Assembly: GCF_001542625.1 (NCBI RefSeq)
Contig: NZ_CP016279.1
Coordinates: 9,300,001 to 9,364,000 of the forward strand
Length of the DNA stretch: 64,000 bases
Source: Streptomyces griseochromogenes
Lineage (GTDB): Bacteria; Actinomycetota; Actinomycetes; Streptomycetales; Streptomycetaceae
Reading direction: 5' to 3'
Shown: positions 29,360 through 37,718 of the stretch, piece by piece
Position numbering within the stretch: the first letter of the stretch is position 1
How the letters are laid out: each line of letters begins with the position of its first letter
Position numbers and translations under genes: made by a program
Notes under the pieces: generated by a model
Told to the model about the DNA's origin: nothing
The model's database searches: none
What the model saw: the letters and a program-made list of their open reading frames with translations, nothing else

Positions 29360-29816
29360 TACCCGACTCCCCCAGACCGAGAAGTGCGCGCATCCTCGTG
29401 TACTTCTCGGTCAGCCGTTTCCGGGTCGGCTCGTCGAGGACGGCGAGGCGGCCCGGGTCGGCGTTGTGCGCCAGGTCGGCCTCCTTCACCAGCAGCGCGC
29501 CCGGGGTGGCGAGGATCCGGCGCGCGTACGCCTCCGGCTCCTCCCCCGGCCTCTTGGTGAGGGCGAGCACGACGGCCTTGGTGCGCGCGGGCAGGGCGGC
29601 CGCCGCCAGCCACTCCTCGGACAGCGCGTCGTCCTCGACGGCGTCGTGCAGCCAGGCCGCGGCGATCTGCCCGTCGTCGCCGCCGCGGGCCCGTACGCCC
29701 TCGGCGACGGCCGCGAGATGTTCGGCGTACGGCCGTCCCGCCTTGTCGGTCTGCCCTTCGTGGGCACGACGGGCGAGGTCCTCTACTTCTGCCAGGGTGA
29801 GGTGGGTCTCGGTCAC
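29349..29816 (-). CDS. HD-domain hydrolase, SpoT/MESH1-like
   Basis: 155 residues. The metal-binding HD pattern is visible: ARRAHEGQ near the N-terminus, WLHDAVED in the middle and KEADLAHNADP later. This matches the (p)ppGpp hydrolase domain of RelA/SpoT and the stand-alone MESH1 type, although other phosphohydrolase substrates are possible. Its GTG start overlaps the stop of the ABC permease gene (GTGA, 29813-29816), so it is translated with the transporter. The tail overlaps the acyltransferase 3' end by 11 nt from the opposite strand. Confidence 0.82.
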   Translation of the reverse strand: MTETHLTLAEVEDLARRAHEGQTDKAGRPYAEHLAAVAEGVRARGGDDGQIAAAWLHDAVEDDALSEEWLAAAALPARTKAVVLALTKRPGEEPEAYARRILATPGALLVKEADLAHNADPGRLAVLDEPTRKRLTEKYTRMRALLGLGESGTRR

Positions 29817-32284
29817 CGCTCCAGTGTCTTACGGCGCAGCGCCGCCCGGGCCGGGAGGGTCACCGCGGCCAGGCCGAGGACCAGGATTCCGCCCGCGAAG
29901 GCGCCGTAGACGTGCGGAGGGATGTACGGCCCCCGGCCGGTCAGGCCCTTCATCATCGGCACCAGGGTGGCCAGCGCGATCGCGGTGCCGAGCACGATGC
30001 CGACGACGGTGACCAGCAGGGCCTCCCAGTGGAGCATGCGCAGGATCTGCCGCCGGGTGGAGCCGATCAGCCGCAGGGTGCCGAGCTCGCGGCGCCGGTC
30101 CAGGACGGTCATGACCAGGGTGTTGCCGGCGGCGACGGCCGCGAAGCCGCCGAGGACGGCCGCCATCACGGAGTTGGCCCAGGCGTTGAGTTCCCGGTCC
30201 AGGGACTGGGCTGCGGAGTAGCCGGAGCGGTCCAGGACGGTCCCGAGGGGCGCGAGCGCGCCTGCCGTACCGCCCTTGGTCCACAGCTCGGTGTCGAAGG
30301 CGGAGGTGACGTGGGCCGCGAGGGCGCCGCGGTCCATCGTGAGCTGGGAGAGGCCGAGGCCACGCCCGTACGTCGCCACGACCACCGGCGCGGCCCGGGT
30401 CCCGTCGGGCAGATACAGGTGCAGCCGGCGGCCGACGCGCACATGGGCGTCGCGGGCGAGGGAGGCGTCCACGGCGATCTCGCCGGGCCGAAGGGTGAGC
30501 CGCCCCGCCCGGACGTCCAGGTCCTGCACGGCGGCCAGGTCGCGCGTGGAGCCGGTGACGCCCTGGGCGGAGGCCGACTCCAGCGAACCGGCGACCGGGA
30601 CGAGGACCGAGGTCCGCAACAGGCCGACGGCGGCGGTGACTCCGGGCGCCCGGCGGGCCCGCGGTACGGCGTCGGGGGCGAGTCCCGGCTCGGCGGTGAC
30701 GATGTGGTCGGCGGTGACTCCGGCGCGCTGCTGGTCGGCGGTGACCTTGTCCTCGCTGGTCTGCAGGAACACCAGCACCGAGGCGAAGGCCATGGCGAGC
30801 ACGATCGGAGTGATCGCGGAGGCCAGCCGGCGGGCATGGGTGCGGGAGTTGGCGGCGGCGAGCGCGGCCGGGGCGCCGGCGCCGCGCAGGGGCAGCCCGA
30901 ACAGGGCGGCGCAGACACGGGCGACGAGCGGGCCGAGCAGGGCGACGGCGAGCATGAACAGGAACACGATGCCGAGGGCGGCGTTGGCCGCGTCCTCCCC
31001 CTTGAGGGTGGAGGCGAGGCCGGCGCAGACGCACCCGCCGGCGACGGCGGCGAGCCCCAGGGGCGTCCGGATCCAGCCGACGCGCAGCGGTTCGACGGAG
31101 GCCTCGCCGAGCGCCTGCCCCGGCTTGATGCGGGAGCTGCGGTGGGCGGCCAGGTATCCGGCGCCCAGGGCGGTGAGGAGGACGGCGCCGACGGCGGTGA
31201 CCGGCGGGATCCACGAGACGGAGAGGTGCACGGCGTCCGGGACCGCTCCCTTGTCCTGGAGCTGCCCGAACCACCAGTGGGCCAGCGCGAGGCCGGGCAG
31301 GCAGCCGGCCGCGCCCGCCAGCGGGGCGACCAGCAGCGCCTCGGTGGCGATGGTCCGGCGGATCTGCCGCGGGGTGGTGCCGATGGCCCGCAGCAGGGCG
31401 AACTCGCGGGCGCGCTGGCCGACACCGAGGGCGACGGTGCCGGCGGCGGTGAACACGGCGACAAGGGCGGCGATGCCACCGAAAGAGCCCCCGAGTCCGG
31501 TGAGCAGCTCGCGGGCCAGGGCGAGCGAGGGGTCCTCGACGGCGCCGCGGTCGTCGCCGGTGTGGATCAGGGCGCGGTGGCCGAGGGCGTGGGCCACCTG
31601 GGACCTGAGGGTGTCGGGGGTGACGCCCGCCCTGGGAAGTACGGCGATGGCGTCGACGCGGCCGGGGTGCCCCGAGTGCCGCAGGGCGTCGGAGTCGGCG
31701 AACCAGGCGGTGGCGCCGGGAGTTCGGGCGATGCCGGAGACGCGGTAGGCGGTGCGGGTGCCGTCGGGGGTGGTGAGGGTGACACGGCCGCCGACGGTGC
31801 CGGCGGAGAGGACGACCTCGCCGGGGGCGGGGGCGCGGCCGGTGGTGAGGCGCTCGCCGGTGAAGGCGGTGGAGGACCAGTTGTGGGCGGTCCAGGAGGT
31901 GGGGGTGGAGGTGGAGGTGGAGGTGAGGGTAGTGCGGGCGATGTCGTGGGGGCCTCGTATCGGGAAGGTGATGTCGGCGACGGCGGTCCGGGCGCCGGGG
32001 ACGGAGGCGGCCTCGGTGACGAGGGAGCCGGAGAGGCGGGCTCGGTCCGGGACGGGCTCGTCGTCGCCGTCGTCGTTGTGGCCGAGGCGGGCGCGCTGGT
32101 CGGCGGCGGCCACGACCGGGGCGTGGGCGTAACGGTGGGGTGGGACCTCGGCGCGGACGCCGGTCTCCAGGAGGATTCCGCAGGCCGTGACGATCAGTGC
32201 GGCGAGGGCGAGGGCGATGAAGGTGCCGGTGAAGGTGGAGGGTTTGAAGCGGAGGGCTGCGCGGGCCAGGCCGTTGGGGTACAT
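29813..32284 (-). CDS. ABC transporter permease, duplicated FtsX/MacB type
   Basis: 823 residues with an N-terminal anchor helix, an outside domain (about 45-280), three helices with the FtsX core (around 280-400), a central pair of helices, a second outside domain (about 520-690) and a final three-helix FtsX core. This is the usual ten-helix layout of Streptomyces permeases that export lipids, peptides or antibiotics. A Thr/Ser repeat (TLTSTSTSTPTS) is encoded by a hexanucleotide repeat near 31900. The partner ATPase is upstream (174-nt gap with an 11-bp hairpin). Confidence 0.9.
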   Translation of the reverse strand: MYPNGLARAALRFKPSTFTGTFIALALAALIVTACGILLETGVRAEVPPHRYAHAPVVAAADQRARLGHNDDGDDEPVPDRARLSGSLVTEAASVPGARTAVADITFPIRGPHDIARTTLTSTSTSTPTSWTAHNWSSTAFTGERLTTGRAPAPGEVVLSAGTVGGRVTLTTPDGTRTAYRVSGIARTPGATAWFADSDALRHSGHPGRVDAIAVLPRAGVTPDTLRSQVAHALGHRALIHTGDDRGAVEDPSLALARELLTGLGGSFGGIAALVAVFTAAGTVALGVGQRAREFALLRAIGTTPRQIRRTIATEALLVAPLAGAAGCLPGLALAHWWFGQLQDKGAVPDAVHLSVSWIPPVTAVGAVLLTALGAGYLAAHRSSRIKPGQALGEASVEPLRVGWIRTPLGLAAVAGGCVCAGLASTLKGEDAANAALGIVFLFMLAVALLGPLVARVCAALFGLPLRGAGAPAALAAANSRTHARRLASAITPIVLAMAFASVLVFLQTSEDKVTADQQRAGVTADHIVTAEPGLAPDAVPRARRAPGVTAAVGLLRTSVLVPVAGSLESASAQGVTGSTRDLAAVQDLDVRAGRLTLRPGEIAVDASLARDAHVRVGRRLHLYLPDGTRAAPVVVATYGRGLGLSQLTMDRGALAAHVTSAFDTELWTKGGTAGALAPLGTVLDRSGYSAAQSLDRELNAWANSVMAAVLGGFAAVAAGNTLVMTVLDRRRELGTLRLIGSTRRQILRMLHWEALLVTVVGIVLGTAIALATLVPMMKGLTGRGPYIPPHVYGAFAGGILVLGLAAVTLPARAALRRKTLER
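31895..31926. repeat. GGAGGT hexanucleotide repeat within the permease gene
   Basis: Tandem GGTGGA/GGAGGT units encode the Ser-Thr run in the first outside domain of the permease. Such a tract could vary in length between strains without shifting frame. Confidence 0.55.
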
Positions 32285-32350
32285 CGGGGTGCCGTTCGGG
32301 AGTCGTGGGCTTGTCCGCCTCGGCTTCGCTTTCGGCGGGTGATTCGTTTC

Positions 32351-32394
32351 CCACCCGCACCGCCTGCGCGGCTTTCGTCGTCGGGTGCGGGTGG
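32351..32394 (-). promoter_or_regulatory. Hairpin inside the ABC operon
   Basis: CCACCCGCACC (32351-32361) pairs with GGTGCGGGTGG (32384-32394), between the ATPase stop and the permease start. It may reduce permease expression relative to the ATPase or stabilise the upstream mRNA. Confidence 0.5.
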
Positions 32395-32458
32395 CCTCCG
32401 CGGGGCGGCTCCGCCGTCGGCGGCTCGCGGCCGCCCCGGGGGGAGGCGGGCGGGTGGG

Positions 32459-33217
32459 TCACGCGGCGGTCCGGGTGTAGGTGGGGTGGGTCGTGAGGTC
32501 ACTCAGGCGGGTGGCGATGTGGGTGGCCGGGGCCCGGTCCAGGTGGTCGATGATCGTGCCGTCCGAGAGGAACAGGACGCGGTCCGCCCAGGCGGCGGCC
32601 GACGGGTCGTGGGTGACCATGACGACCGTGGCGTGCTGGGTGTCGACGGCGCCGCGCAGCAGCGCGAGGATCTCGGCCGCGGTCGTGGTGTCCAGCGCGC
32701 CCGTGGGCTCGTCCGCGAAGACGACGTCGGGGTGGGTGACCAGCGCCCGGGCGATGGCGACACGCTGCTGCTGGCCGCCGGAGAGCTGGCCCGGGCGGCG
32801 ACGGCTCTTGTCCGCGAGGCCGACCTGCCCGAGCACCTCCGCGGCGCGGCGACGGTCGGGGCGGTGGCCGGCCAGCCGCATCGGCAGCAGGACGTTCTGC
32901 TCGACCGTGAGGGAGGGCAGCAGGTTGAAGGCCTGGAAGACGAAGCCGAGGCGGGTGCGGCGCAGCGCGGTGAGCTTGTTCTCGCTCAAACCGGTGATGT
33001 CCGTGCCGCCCAGCACGACCCGGCCGGCACTGGGGCGGTCCAGGCCCGCCGCGCACTGCAGGAACGTGGACTTGCCGGAGCCGGAGGGCCCCATCACGGC
33101 CGTGAAGGAGCCGGGCGCGAGGGTGAGGTCGATGCCGCGCAGGGCGTGCACGGCGGAGCCGCCGCGGCCGTAGCGGCGCGTGACTCCGTGCAGTTCTACG
33201 GCCCAGTCGCTTGGCAT
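32459..33217 (-). CDS. ABC transporter ATP-binding protein, LolD/MacB type
   Basis: 252 residues from ATG 33217, preceded by GGAAGGA; an in-frame extension to 33289 lacks support. Walker A GPSGSGKS (43-50), signature LSGGQQQR, Walker B VVFADEPTG and the H-loop VTHD are all intact. Energises the FtsX-type permease encoded next. Such pairs act as exporters or mechanotransmitters, and no regulator is adjacent to suggest the substrate. First gene of the three-gene operon ATPase-permease-HD hydrolase. Confidence 0.93.
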   Translation of the reverse strand: MPSDWAVELHGVTRRYGRGGSAVHALRGIDLTLAPGSFTAVMGPSGSGKSTFLQCAAGLDRPSAGRVVLGGTDITGLSENKLTALRRTRLGFVFQAFNLLPSLTVEQNVLLPMRLAGHRPDRRRAAEVLGQVGLADKSRRRPGQLSGGQQQRVAIARALVTHPDVVFADEPTGALDTTTAAEILALLRGAVDTQHATVVMVTHDPSAAAWADRVLFLSDGTIIDHLDRAPATHIATRLSDLTTHPTYTRTAA

Positions 33218-33361
33218 GGGGGTCCTTCCGGTCCGGGAGCGTTCGGTGACGTGTGTCGAACGTACGGATACGGAGGGTGGCCGGGCCATGCGGGCGGCTG
33301 GCGGATCCAGGAGGGGGAAAACCCCACCCCCGGCGTCGTACGCCCGGCCCGCAGGGGGGGC

Positions 33362-34534
33362 TCAGCGCGCGGGTGCCGAGGCCTCGCGGCAGATCAGGAG
33401 CAGTGCCCGGTCGTCGTTGACGTCCTTCGCGACCGCCTCGATGAGGTGCCAGGCGGCGCCGTGGAAGCCGCCGGCGACATAGCGGTCGGCCTCCCCGGTG
33501 AGCCGGTCGATGCCCTCGACGATGTCCCGGTCGGAGGTCTCCACCAGACCGTCCGTGAACAGCATCAGCACGTCCCCGGGCCGCAGCGAGCCCTTCATGG
33601 AGTCGAACTGCGCGCCGTCGTACACGCCCAGCAGCGGGCCTTCGGCGGCCCTCTCCTCCCAGCGGCCGCTGCCCGCGCTCAGCTGCAGGCCCGGTGGATG
33701 GCCCGCGGAGTACAGCTCGTAGTCCCCGGAGTCGAGGTCCAGGACCAGATGGATGGAGGTGGCGAAGCCCTCGTCCCAGTCCTGGCGGAGCAGATAGCCG
33801 TTCGCGGCCGGGAGGAAGGCGTGCGGGGGAAGGGAGCCCAGCAGGCCGCCGAACGCCCCCGACAGCAGCAGGGCGCGCGAGCCCGCGTCCATCCCCTTGC
33901 CGGACACGTCCGTGAGGACGACCTCCAGGGTGCGGCCGCCGTTGGTCCGGGCGGCGACGACGAAGTCGCCGGAGAAGGACTGGCCGCCCGCCGGGCGCAG
34001 CGCCATCTCGTGGTGCCAGCCCTGCGGCAGCTTCGGCAGCTTGCTCTGCACCCGGATGCGCTCGCGCAGGTCGAAGAGCATGGTGCCGCCGCGCCGCCAG
34101 GGCACGCCGACCCGGCTGCGGAACTGGGCCGTGAGCAGCCCGAAGAAGCCGCAGGCCGCGACCACCAGGACCACCCCGGGGGTCACCCGCGAGGGCCCCT
34201 CGGTGTACGGGCCGAGCCGCACCGACTCCACGATCAGCGCGGTGGCCCCCGCCGCGTACAGGCCGAGCAGGCTCGCCGGGCGCAGCAGCAGGCCGCCCGC
34301 GACGATCGGCAGCACCAGGGTGGCCGGGGAGCACCACACCGAGTCGGCGAGGGTCATGGTCGCGAGGACGGGGATGGTGAGCAGCAGACCGGCGAGCGCG
34401 ATCCAGTCCGAGCCGTCGCCGCGGAAGTAGTCCACGGCGCTTCTGCGCAGGCCGACCCGGGCCCGGTGCCACTGCATCTTCCACCGTGCCGTGAACGTCT
34501 CGGCCTTCGCGCGCCGCCCTCGTCCTGCTGCCAT
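33362..34534 (-). CDS. Membrane-anchored PP2C (SpoIIE-type) phosphatase
   Basis: 390 residues. A basic N-terminus, then about four membrane helices (45-140), then a SpoIIE/RsbU-type PP2C domain (about 170-385) with SGDF, DVSGKGMDAG, SAGHPPG and FTDGLVE, the metal-binding and core motifs of the family. It likely dephosphorylates an anti-sigma-factor antagonist, but none is encoded nearby. Monocistronic and divergent from the Eis-like gene. Confidence 0.9.
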   Translation of the reverse strand: MAAGRGRRAKAETFTARWKMQWHRARVGLRRSAVDYFRGDGSDWIALAGLLLTIPVLATMTLADSVWCSPATLVLPIVAGGLLLRPASLLGLYAAGATALIVESVRLGPYTEGPSRVTPGVVLVVAACGFFGLLTAQFRSRVGVPWRRGGTMLFDLRERIRVQSKLPKLPQGWHHEMALRPAGGQSFSGDFVVAARTNGGRTLEVVLTDVSGKGMDAGSRALLLSGAFGGLLGSLPPHAFLPAANGYLLRQDWDEGFATSIHLVLDLDSGDYELYSAGHPPGLQLSAGSGRWEERAAEGPLLGVYDGAQFDSMKGSLRPGDVLMLFTDGLVETSDRDIVEGIDRLTGEADRYVAGGFHGAAWHLIEAVAKDVNDDRALLLICREASAPAR

Positions 34535-34707
34535 TAGTTCGGGACCCTATCCATCGGACCAGCCACTTGGCACGGGAGGTCCCACTTGTCCCCCGTGAGA
34601 GGCGCAACTTCGCGGTTCGACTTCAGTGAACGGCACGCGGGGCCGGCGCACCGGCGCCCGGGGGAAATTCGCTGGCTCGTCCCGCAATGCGCTGATAGGC
34701 ATGGCTC

Positions 34708-35949
34708 ATGGGGACCGATCGTGCGATGGAGACGGGCGTGCTGCGCCCGGAGGAATGGGACGAGTGGTGGGACCAGCTGGTCCGCGCCTTCGGTGACGGT
34801 CCGACGTCGGCCGAAGAGCGCGAACTGGATAAATCGCTCACCGAGTTCGAACGTTCGCTGGCCGTCCGGGACGGGGACGCCATCGTCGGCACGGCGGGGG
34901 CGTTCAGTTTCCGGATGACCGTGCCCGGTGGGGACCTGGTGCCCGCCGCCGGCGTCACCATGGTGAGCGTGGCCGCCACGCACCGGCGGCGCGGGGTGCT
35001 GACCTCGATGATGCGGCGCCAGTTGGACGACGTGCGCGCCCTGGGCGAACCGCTGGCGGTGCTGACCGCCTCCGAGCCCGCGATCTACGGCCGGTTCGGG
35101 TACGGAGCGGCGACCTTCCAGCTGGACGCCGAGATCGACACGAGCCGGGTGAAGCCGTCGGTGCCGGCCGGCACCGACGACGTACGGCTGCGGTACGCGA
35201 AGCCGGCCGACGTCCTCGCCGAGTGCGAGGCGGTGTACGCGGCGCTGGTGCCGCTGCGGCCCGGGATGCTGGCCCGGCAGCCCGGCTGGGAGCGGGCGGG
35301 GCTGCTCGATCCGGAGAGCGAGCGGGAGGGAGCGTCGGCGCTGCAGTGCGTGGTCGCCGAGCGGGACGGCGAGGTCACCGGGTACGCGCGCTTTCGCACC
35401 AAGCTCGGCTGGGGGCCGGGCGGGCACGACGGCACGGTGACGCTGGACGAGCTCGGCGCGCTGGATCCGGTGACCGACGCGGCGCTGTGGCGCTTCCTGT
35501 TCGGCATCGACCTGATGACGACCCTGACCGTGCGGGGACGGCCGCTCGACGACGCCTGGCAGTACCTGGTCTCCGACATCCGGCGCTGCCGGCCGCGGCT
35601 GCGGGACTCCTGTTACGTCCGCCTCGTCGATGTCGGTACGGCACTGGCGGCGCGCACCTACCAGGCGCCGGTGGATGTCGTGTTCGAGGTCGAGGACGCC
35701 TTCTGCCCCTGGAACGCGGGGCGTTGGCGGCTGACCGGCGACACGAAGGGCGCGTCCTGCGGGCGCACGACCGATCCGGCGGATCTCTCCCTGTCCGTAC
35801 GGGAGTTGGGGGCTGCCTACCTCGGTGGTGTGAGCCTGCTGTCGCTGGCGGCGGCCGGGCGGGTACGGGAGCTCCGGCGCGGCGCGCTGACGGAGGCGTC
35901 GGTCGCGTTCGGCTCACCGATGGCGCCGTGGCTTCCGCACGGCTTCTAG
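34708..35949 (+). CDS. Eis-like GNAT N-acetyltransferase
   Basis: 413 residues, the length of the Eis family: two GNAT-like domains and a C-terminal SCP-like domain. The acetyl-CoA binding region is VSVAATHRRRGVLTSMM (about 90-106). The chain ends in Phe, as in Eis, whose C-terminal carboxylate acts in catalysis. Eis enzymes acetylate aminoglycosides and lysine side chains; the native substrate here is unknown. No good ribosome site precedes ATG 34708, and TAGGCA at 34696-34701 could be a -10 for a nearly leaderless mRNA. It ends 7 nt from the convergent glycosylase gene. Confidence 0.88.
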   Translation: MGTDRAMETGVLRPEEWDEWWDQLVRAFGDGPTSAEERELDKSLTEFERSLAVRDGDAIVGTAGAFSFRMTVPGGDLVPAAGVTMVSVAATHRRRGVLTSMMRRQLDDVRALGEPLAVLTASEPAIYGRFGYGAATFQLDAEIDTSRVKPSVPAGTDDVRLRYAKPADVLAECEAVYAALVPLRPGMLARQPGWERAGLLDPESEREGASALQCVVAERDGEVTGYARFRTKLGWGPGGHDGTVTLDELGALDPVTDAALWRFLFGIDLMTTLTVRGRPLDDAWQYLVSDIRRCRPRLRDSCYVRLVDVGTALAARTYQAPVDVVFEVEDAFCPWNAGRWRLTGDTKGASCGRTTDPADLSLSVRELGAAYLGGVSLLSLAAAGRVRELRRGALTEASVAFGSPMAPWLPHGF

Positions 35950-35956
35950 TGTCCGA

Positions 35957-36766
35957 TCAGGGTTTCTGACAGGCCGGACACCAGAAGAGGTTGCGGGCGG
36001 CGAGGTCGGCGGTGCGGATCTCGGTGTCGCAGATGTGGCAGGGCAGGGTGGCCCGGCGATAGACGTACACCTCGCCGCCGTGGTCGTCCACGCGGGGTGG
36101 GCGGCCCATGGCCTCGGGGGTGTGCTCGGGCCGGACGGTGTCGATGCGGTTGTTGCGGACGCCTTCGCGCATGAGCGCGACGAGGTCCGCCCAGACGGCG
36201 TCCCACTCGGCGGGGGTGATGTCCTTGCCGGCGCGGTACGGGTCGATGCGGTGCCGGAAGAGGACCTCGGCGCGGTAGACGTTGCCGACGCCCGCGATGA
36301 CCTTCTGGTCCATCAGCAGGGCGGCGACGGTGGTACGGCTGCGGCGGACGCGGGCGTACGCCGCCCCCGGGTCGGCGTCCTCGCGCAGGGGGTCGGGGCC
36401 GAGGCGGTCGTGTATCGCGCGCTTCTCGTCGTCCGTGATGAGTGCGCAGGTCGTCGGGCCGCGCAGGTCGACGTACGAGGTGTCGTTCGCGAGGCGGAGA
36501 CGGACGGTGTCGGTCGGCGGGGGCGCGGGGGCCGAACCGAAGCCGACCTTGCCGAAGAGGCCGAGGTGGATGTGGATCCAGTCGGTGTCGCGGAACCGGA
36601 GGAAGAGGTGTTTGCCGTGGGCCTCGGTGCCGGTGAGGAGGGCGCCGTCCAGCAGGTCGGCGGCGTCCGAGAACTTGCCCTGGGGGCTGGTCACCCGTGG
36701 GGCGGTGTCCTGGAAGCACGCGGCGTAGTCCTGGGCCAGCCGGTGAATGGTGTGCCCTTCTGGCAA
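35957..36766 (-). CDS. nei: Endonuclease VIII-like DNA glycosylase (Fpg/Nei family)
   Basis: 269 residues. The mature N-terminus PEGHTIHR has the catalytic Pro and Glu of the Fpg/Nei fold. The helix-two-turn-helix part contains MDQKVIAGVGNVYRAE, and the C-terminal zinc finger is CHIC...CPAC. It excises oxidised bases and cleaves the abasic strand. The N-terminus PEGHTIHRLA is typical of the actinobacterial Nei2 group. The upstream region contains a long-range inverted repeat (36795-36972). Confidence 0.92.
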   Translation of the reverse strand: MPEGHTIHRLAQDYAACFQDTAPRVTSPQGKFSDAADLLDGALLTGTEAHGKHLFLRFRDTDWIHIHLGLFGKVGFGSAPAPPPTDTVRLRLANDTSYVDLRGPTTCALITDDEKRAIHDRLGPDPLREDADPGAAYARVRRSRTTVAALLMDQKVIAGVGNVYRAEVLFRHRIDPYRAGKDITPAEWDAVWADLVALMREGVRNNRIDTVRPEHTPEAMGRPPRVDDHGGEVYVYRRATLPCHICDTEIRTADLAARNLFWCPACQKP

Positions 36767-36794
36767 GGCTGAACTGTCCTTTCCTGCCGTCCCG

Positions 36795-36972
36795 CGCCCA
36801 CCCGCCCACCCGTCTCGGCAGGCAGAGGTCCCTTCGGCCTGAAGCCCTCCGGGTACCGCGTCGGAGTCGGGCCGGTGCGGGCCGCTCGGGACGGCGCCCT
36901 CTGTGTGCGCCGCGCCGGGTTTCCGTCCCGCCCGCCCTTCTCGGGCGACCGAGTCGGGTGGGCGGGTGGGCG
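36795..36972. repeat. Long-range inverted repeat between rpiB and nei
   Basis: Two 24-nt arms, 36795-36818 and 36949-36972, are complementary with one mismatch and enclose about 130 nt of GC-rich sequence. The arms are built from CCCACCCG repeats. The whole 219-nt gap between rpiB and nei consists largely of this element. It could be a dispersed non-coding element, or fold as a terminator or leader RNA; other copies would decide. Confidence 0.5.
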
Positions 36973-36985
36973 GGGCACGGTGTTG

Positions 36986-37471
36986 TTACTGCTGCGGGTG
37001 GTGGGCCGGGACGGGGGGAAGCTCGCCCGTGGTCTCGTACGCCGACAGCATGTCGATGCGGCGGATGTGACGCTCGTCACCGGAGAACGGGGTGTTGAGG
37101 AACACCTCGACGAACTTGGTCGCCTCTTCCTCGCTGTGCATCCGCGCGCCCACGGCCACCACGTTGGCGTTGTTGTGCTGCCGGCCCAGCCCCGCCGTCT
37201 CCTCGCTCCAGGCCAGCGCCGCCCGCACCCCCTTCACCTTGTTCGCGGCGATCTGCTCCCCATTGCCGGACCCGCCGATCACGATGCCGAGCGCCTCGGG
37301 GTCCGCCGCCGTCTTCTCCGCGGCACGCAGGCAGAAGGGCGGGTAGTCGTCCTGGCCGTCGTAGATGTGGGGCCCGCAGTCGACGGGCTCGTGCCCCGCC
37401 GTCTTGAGCCATTCGACGAGGTGGTTCTTGAGTTCGTAGCCCGCATGGTCGGAGCCGAGATACACGCGCAT
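36986..37471 (-). CDS. rpiB: Ribose-5-phosphate isomerase B
   Basis: 161 residues. Interconverts ribose 5-phosphate and ribulose 5-phosphate in the pentose phosphate pathway. The N-terminal substrate loop GSDHAGYELK is intact. The active site region reads GGSGNGEQIAANK, the mycobacterial type in which Glu72 rather than a Cys acts as base. The length is normal for actinobacteria. ATG at 37471. Confidence 0.95.
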   Translation of the reverse strand: MRVYLGSDHAGYELKNHLVEWLKTAGHEPVDCGPHIYDGQDDYPPFCLRAAEKTAADPEALGIVIGGSGNGEQIAANKVKGVRAALAWSEETAGLGRQHNNANVVAVGARMHSEEEATKFVEVFLNTPFSGDERHIRRIDMLSAYETTGELPPVPAHHPQQ

Positions 37472-37543
37472 GGGACGAGTGTGACACGCCCCTTTCAGGG
37501 CGGCAGCCCCGGGTGCCGGCGCCGAAAAATGTGAGCCAGACCA

Positions 37544-37572
37544 TTGAAGCTCAAGGAAACCTCAAGTAACAA
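37544..37572 (+). promoter_or_regulatory. Candidate promoter of the amino-acid permease
   Basis: TTGAAG (37544-37549) and TAACAA (37567-37572) with a 17-nt spacer, in a locally A/T-richer stretch. This would leave a 5' leader of about 140 nt. Confidence 0.45.
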
Positions 37573-37575
37573 TCC

Positions 37576-37597
37576 GGATTCGGAGGTTCCCGAATCC
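37576..37597 (+). promoter_or_regulatory. Operator-like inverted repeat upstream of the permease
   Basis: GGATTCGG (37576-37583) and CCGAATCC (37590-37597) pair perfectly over 6 nt, just after the candidate -10. The position fits an operator at the transcription start, or a stabilising 5' hairpin. Confidence 0.5.
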
Positions 37598-37718
37598 ATT
37601 CACCTCCGATTCACTGGACCGGCTCGTACACCGCTCGTGCGAGGCCCCGTACTCCGCCCCACAACGGCACCCCCGCTCGTACGGGAATCGCTCCACCGGC
37701 GCAAAGGAATTCCGCCCC

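Noticed and set aside
29912..34537. A 1,541-codon open frame on the + strand
   Set aside because: It is antisense to the ABC permease, ATPase and phosphatase genes, whose motifs are intact, and its translation is Gly/Arg/Ala low complexity. Such shadows are normal in high-GC DNA.
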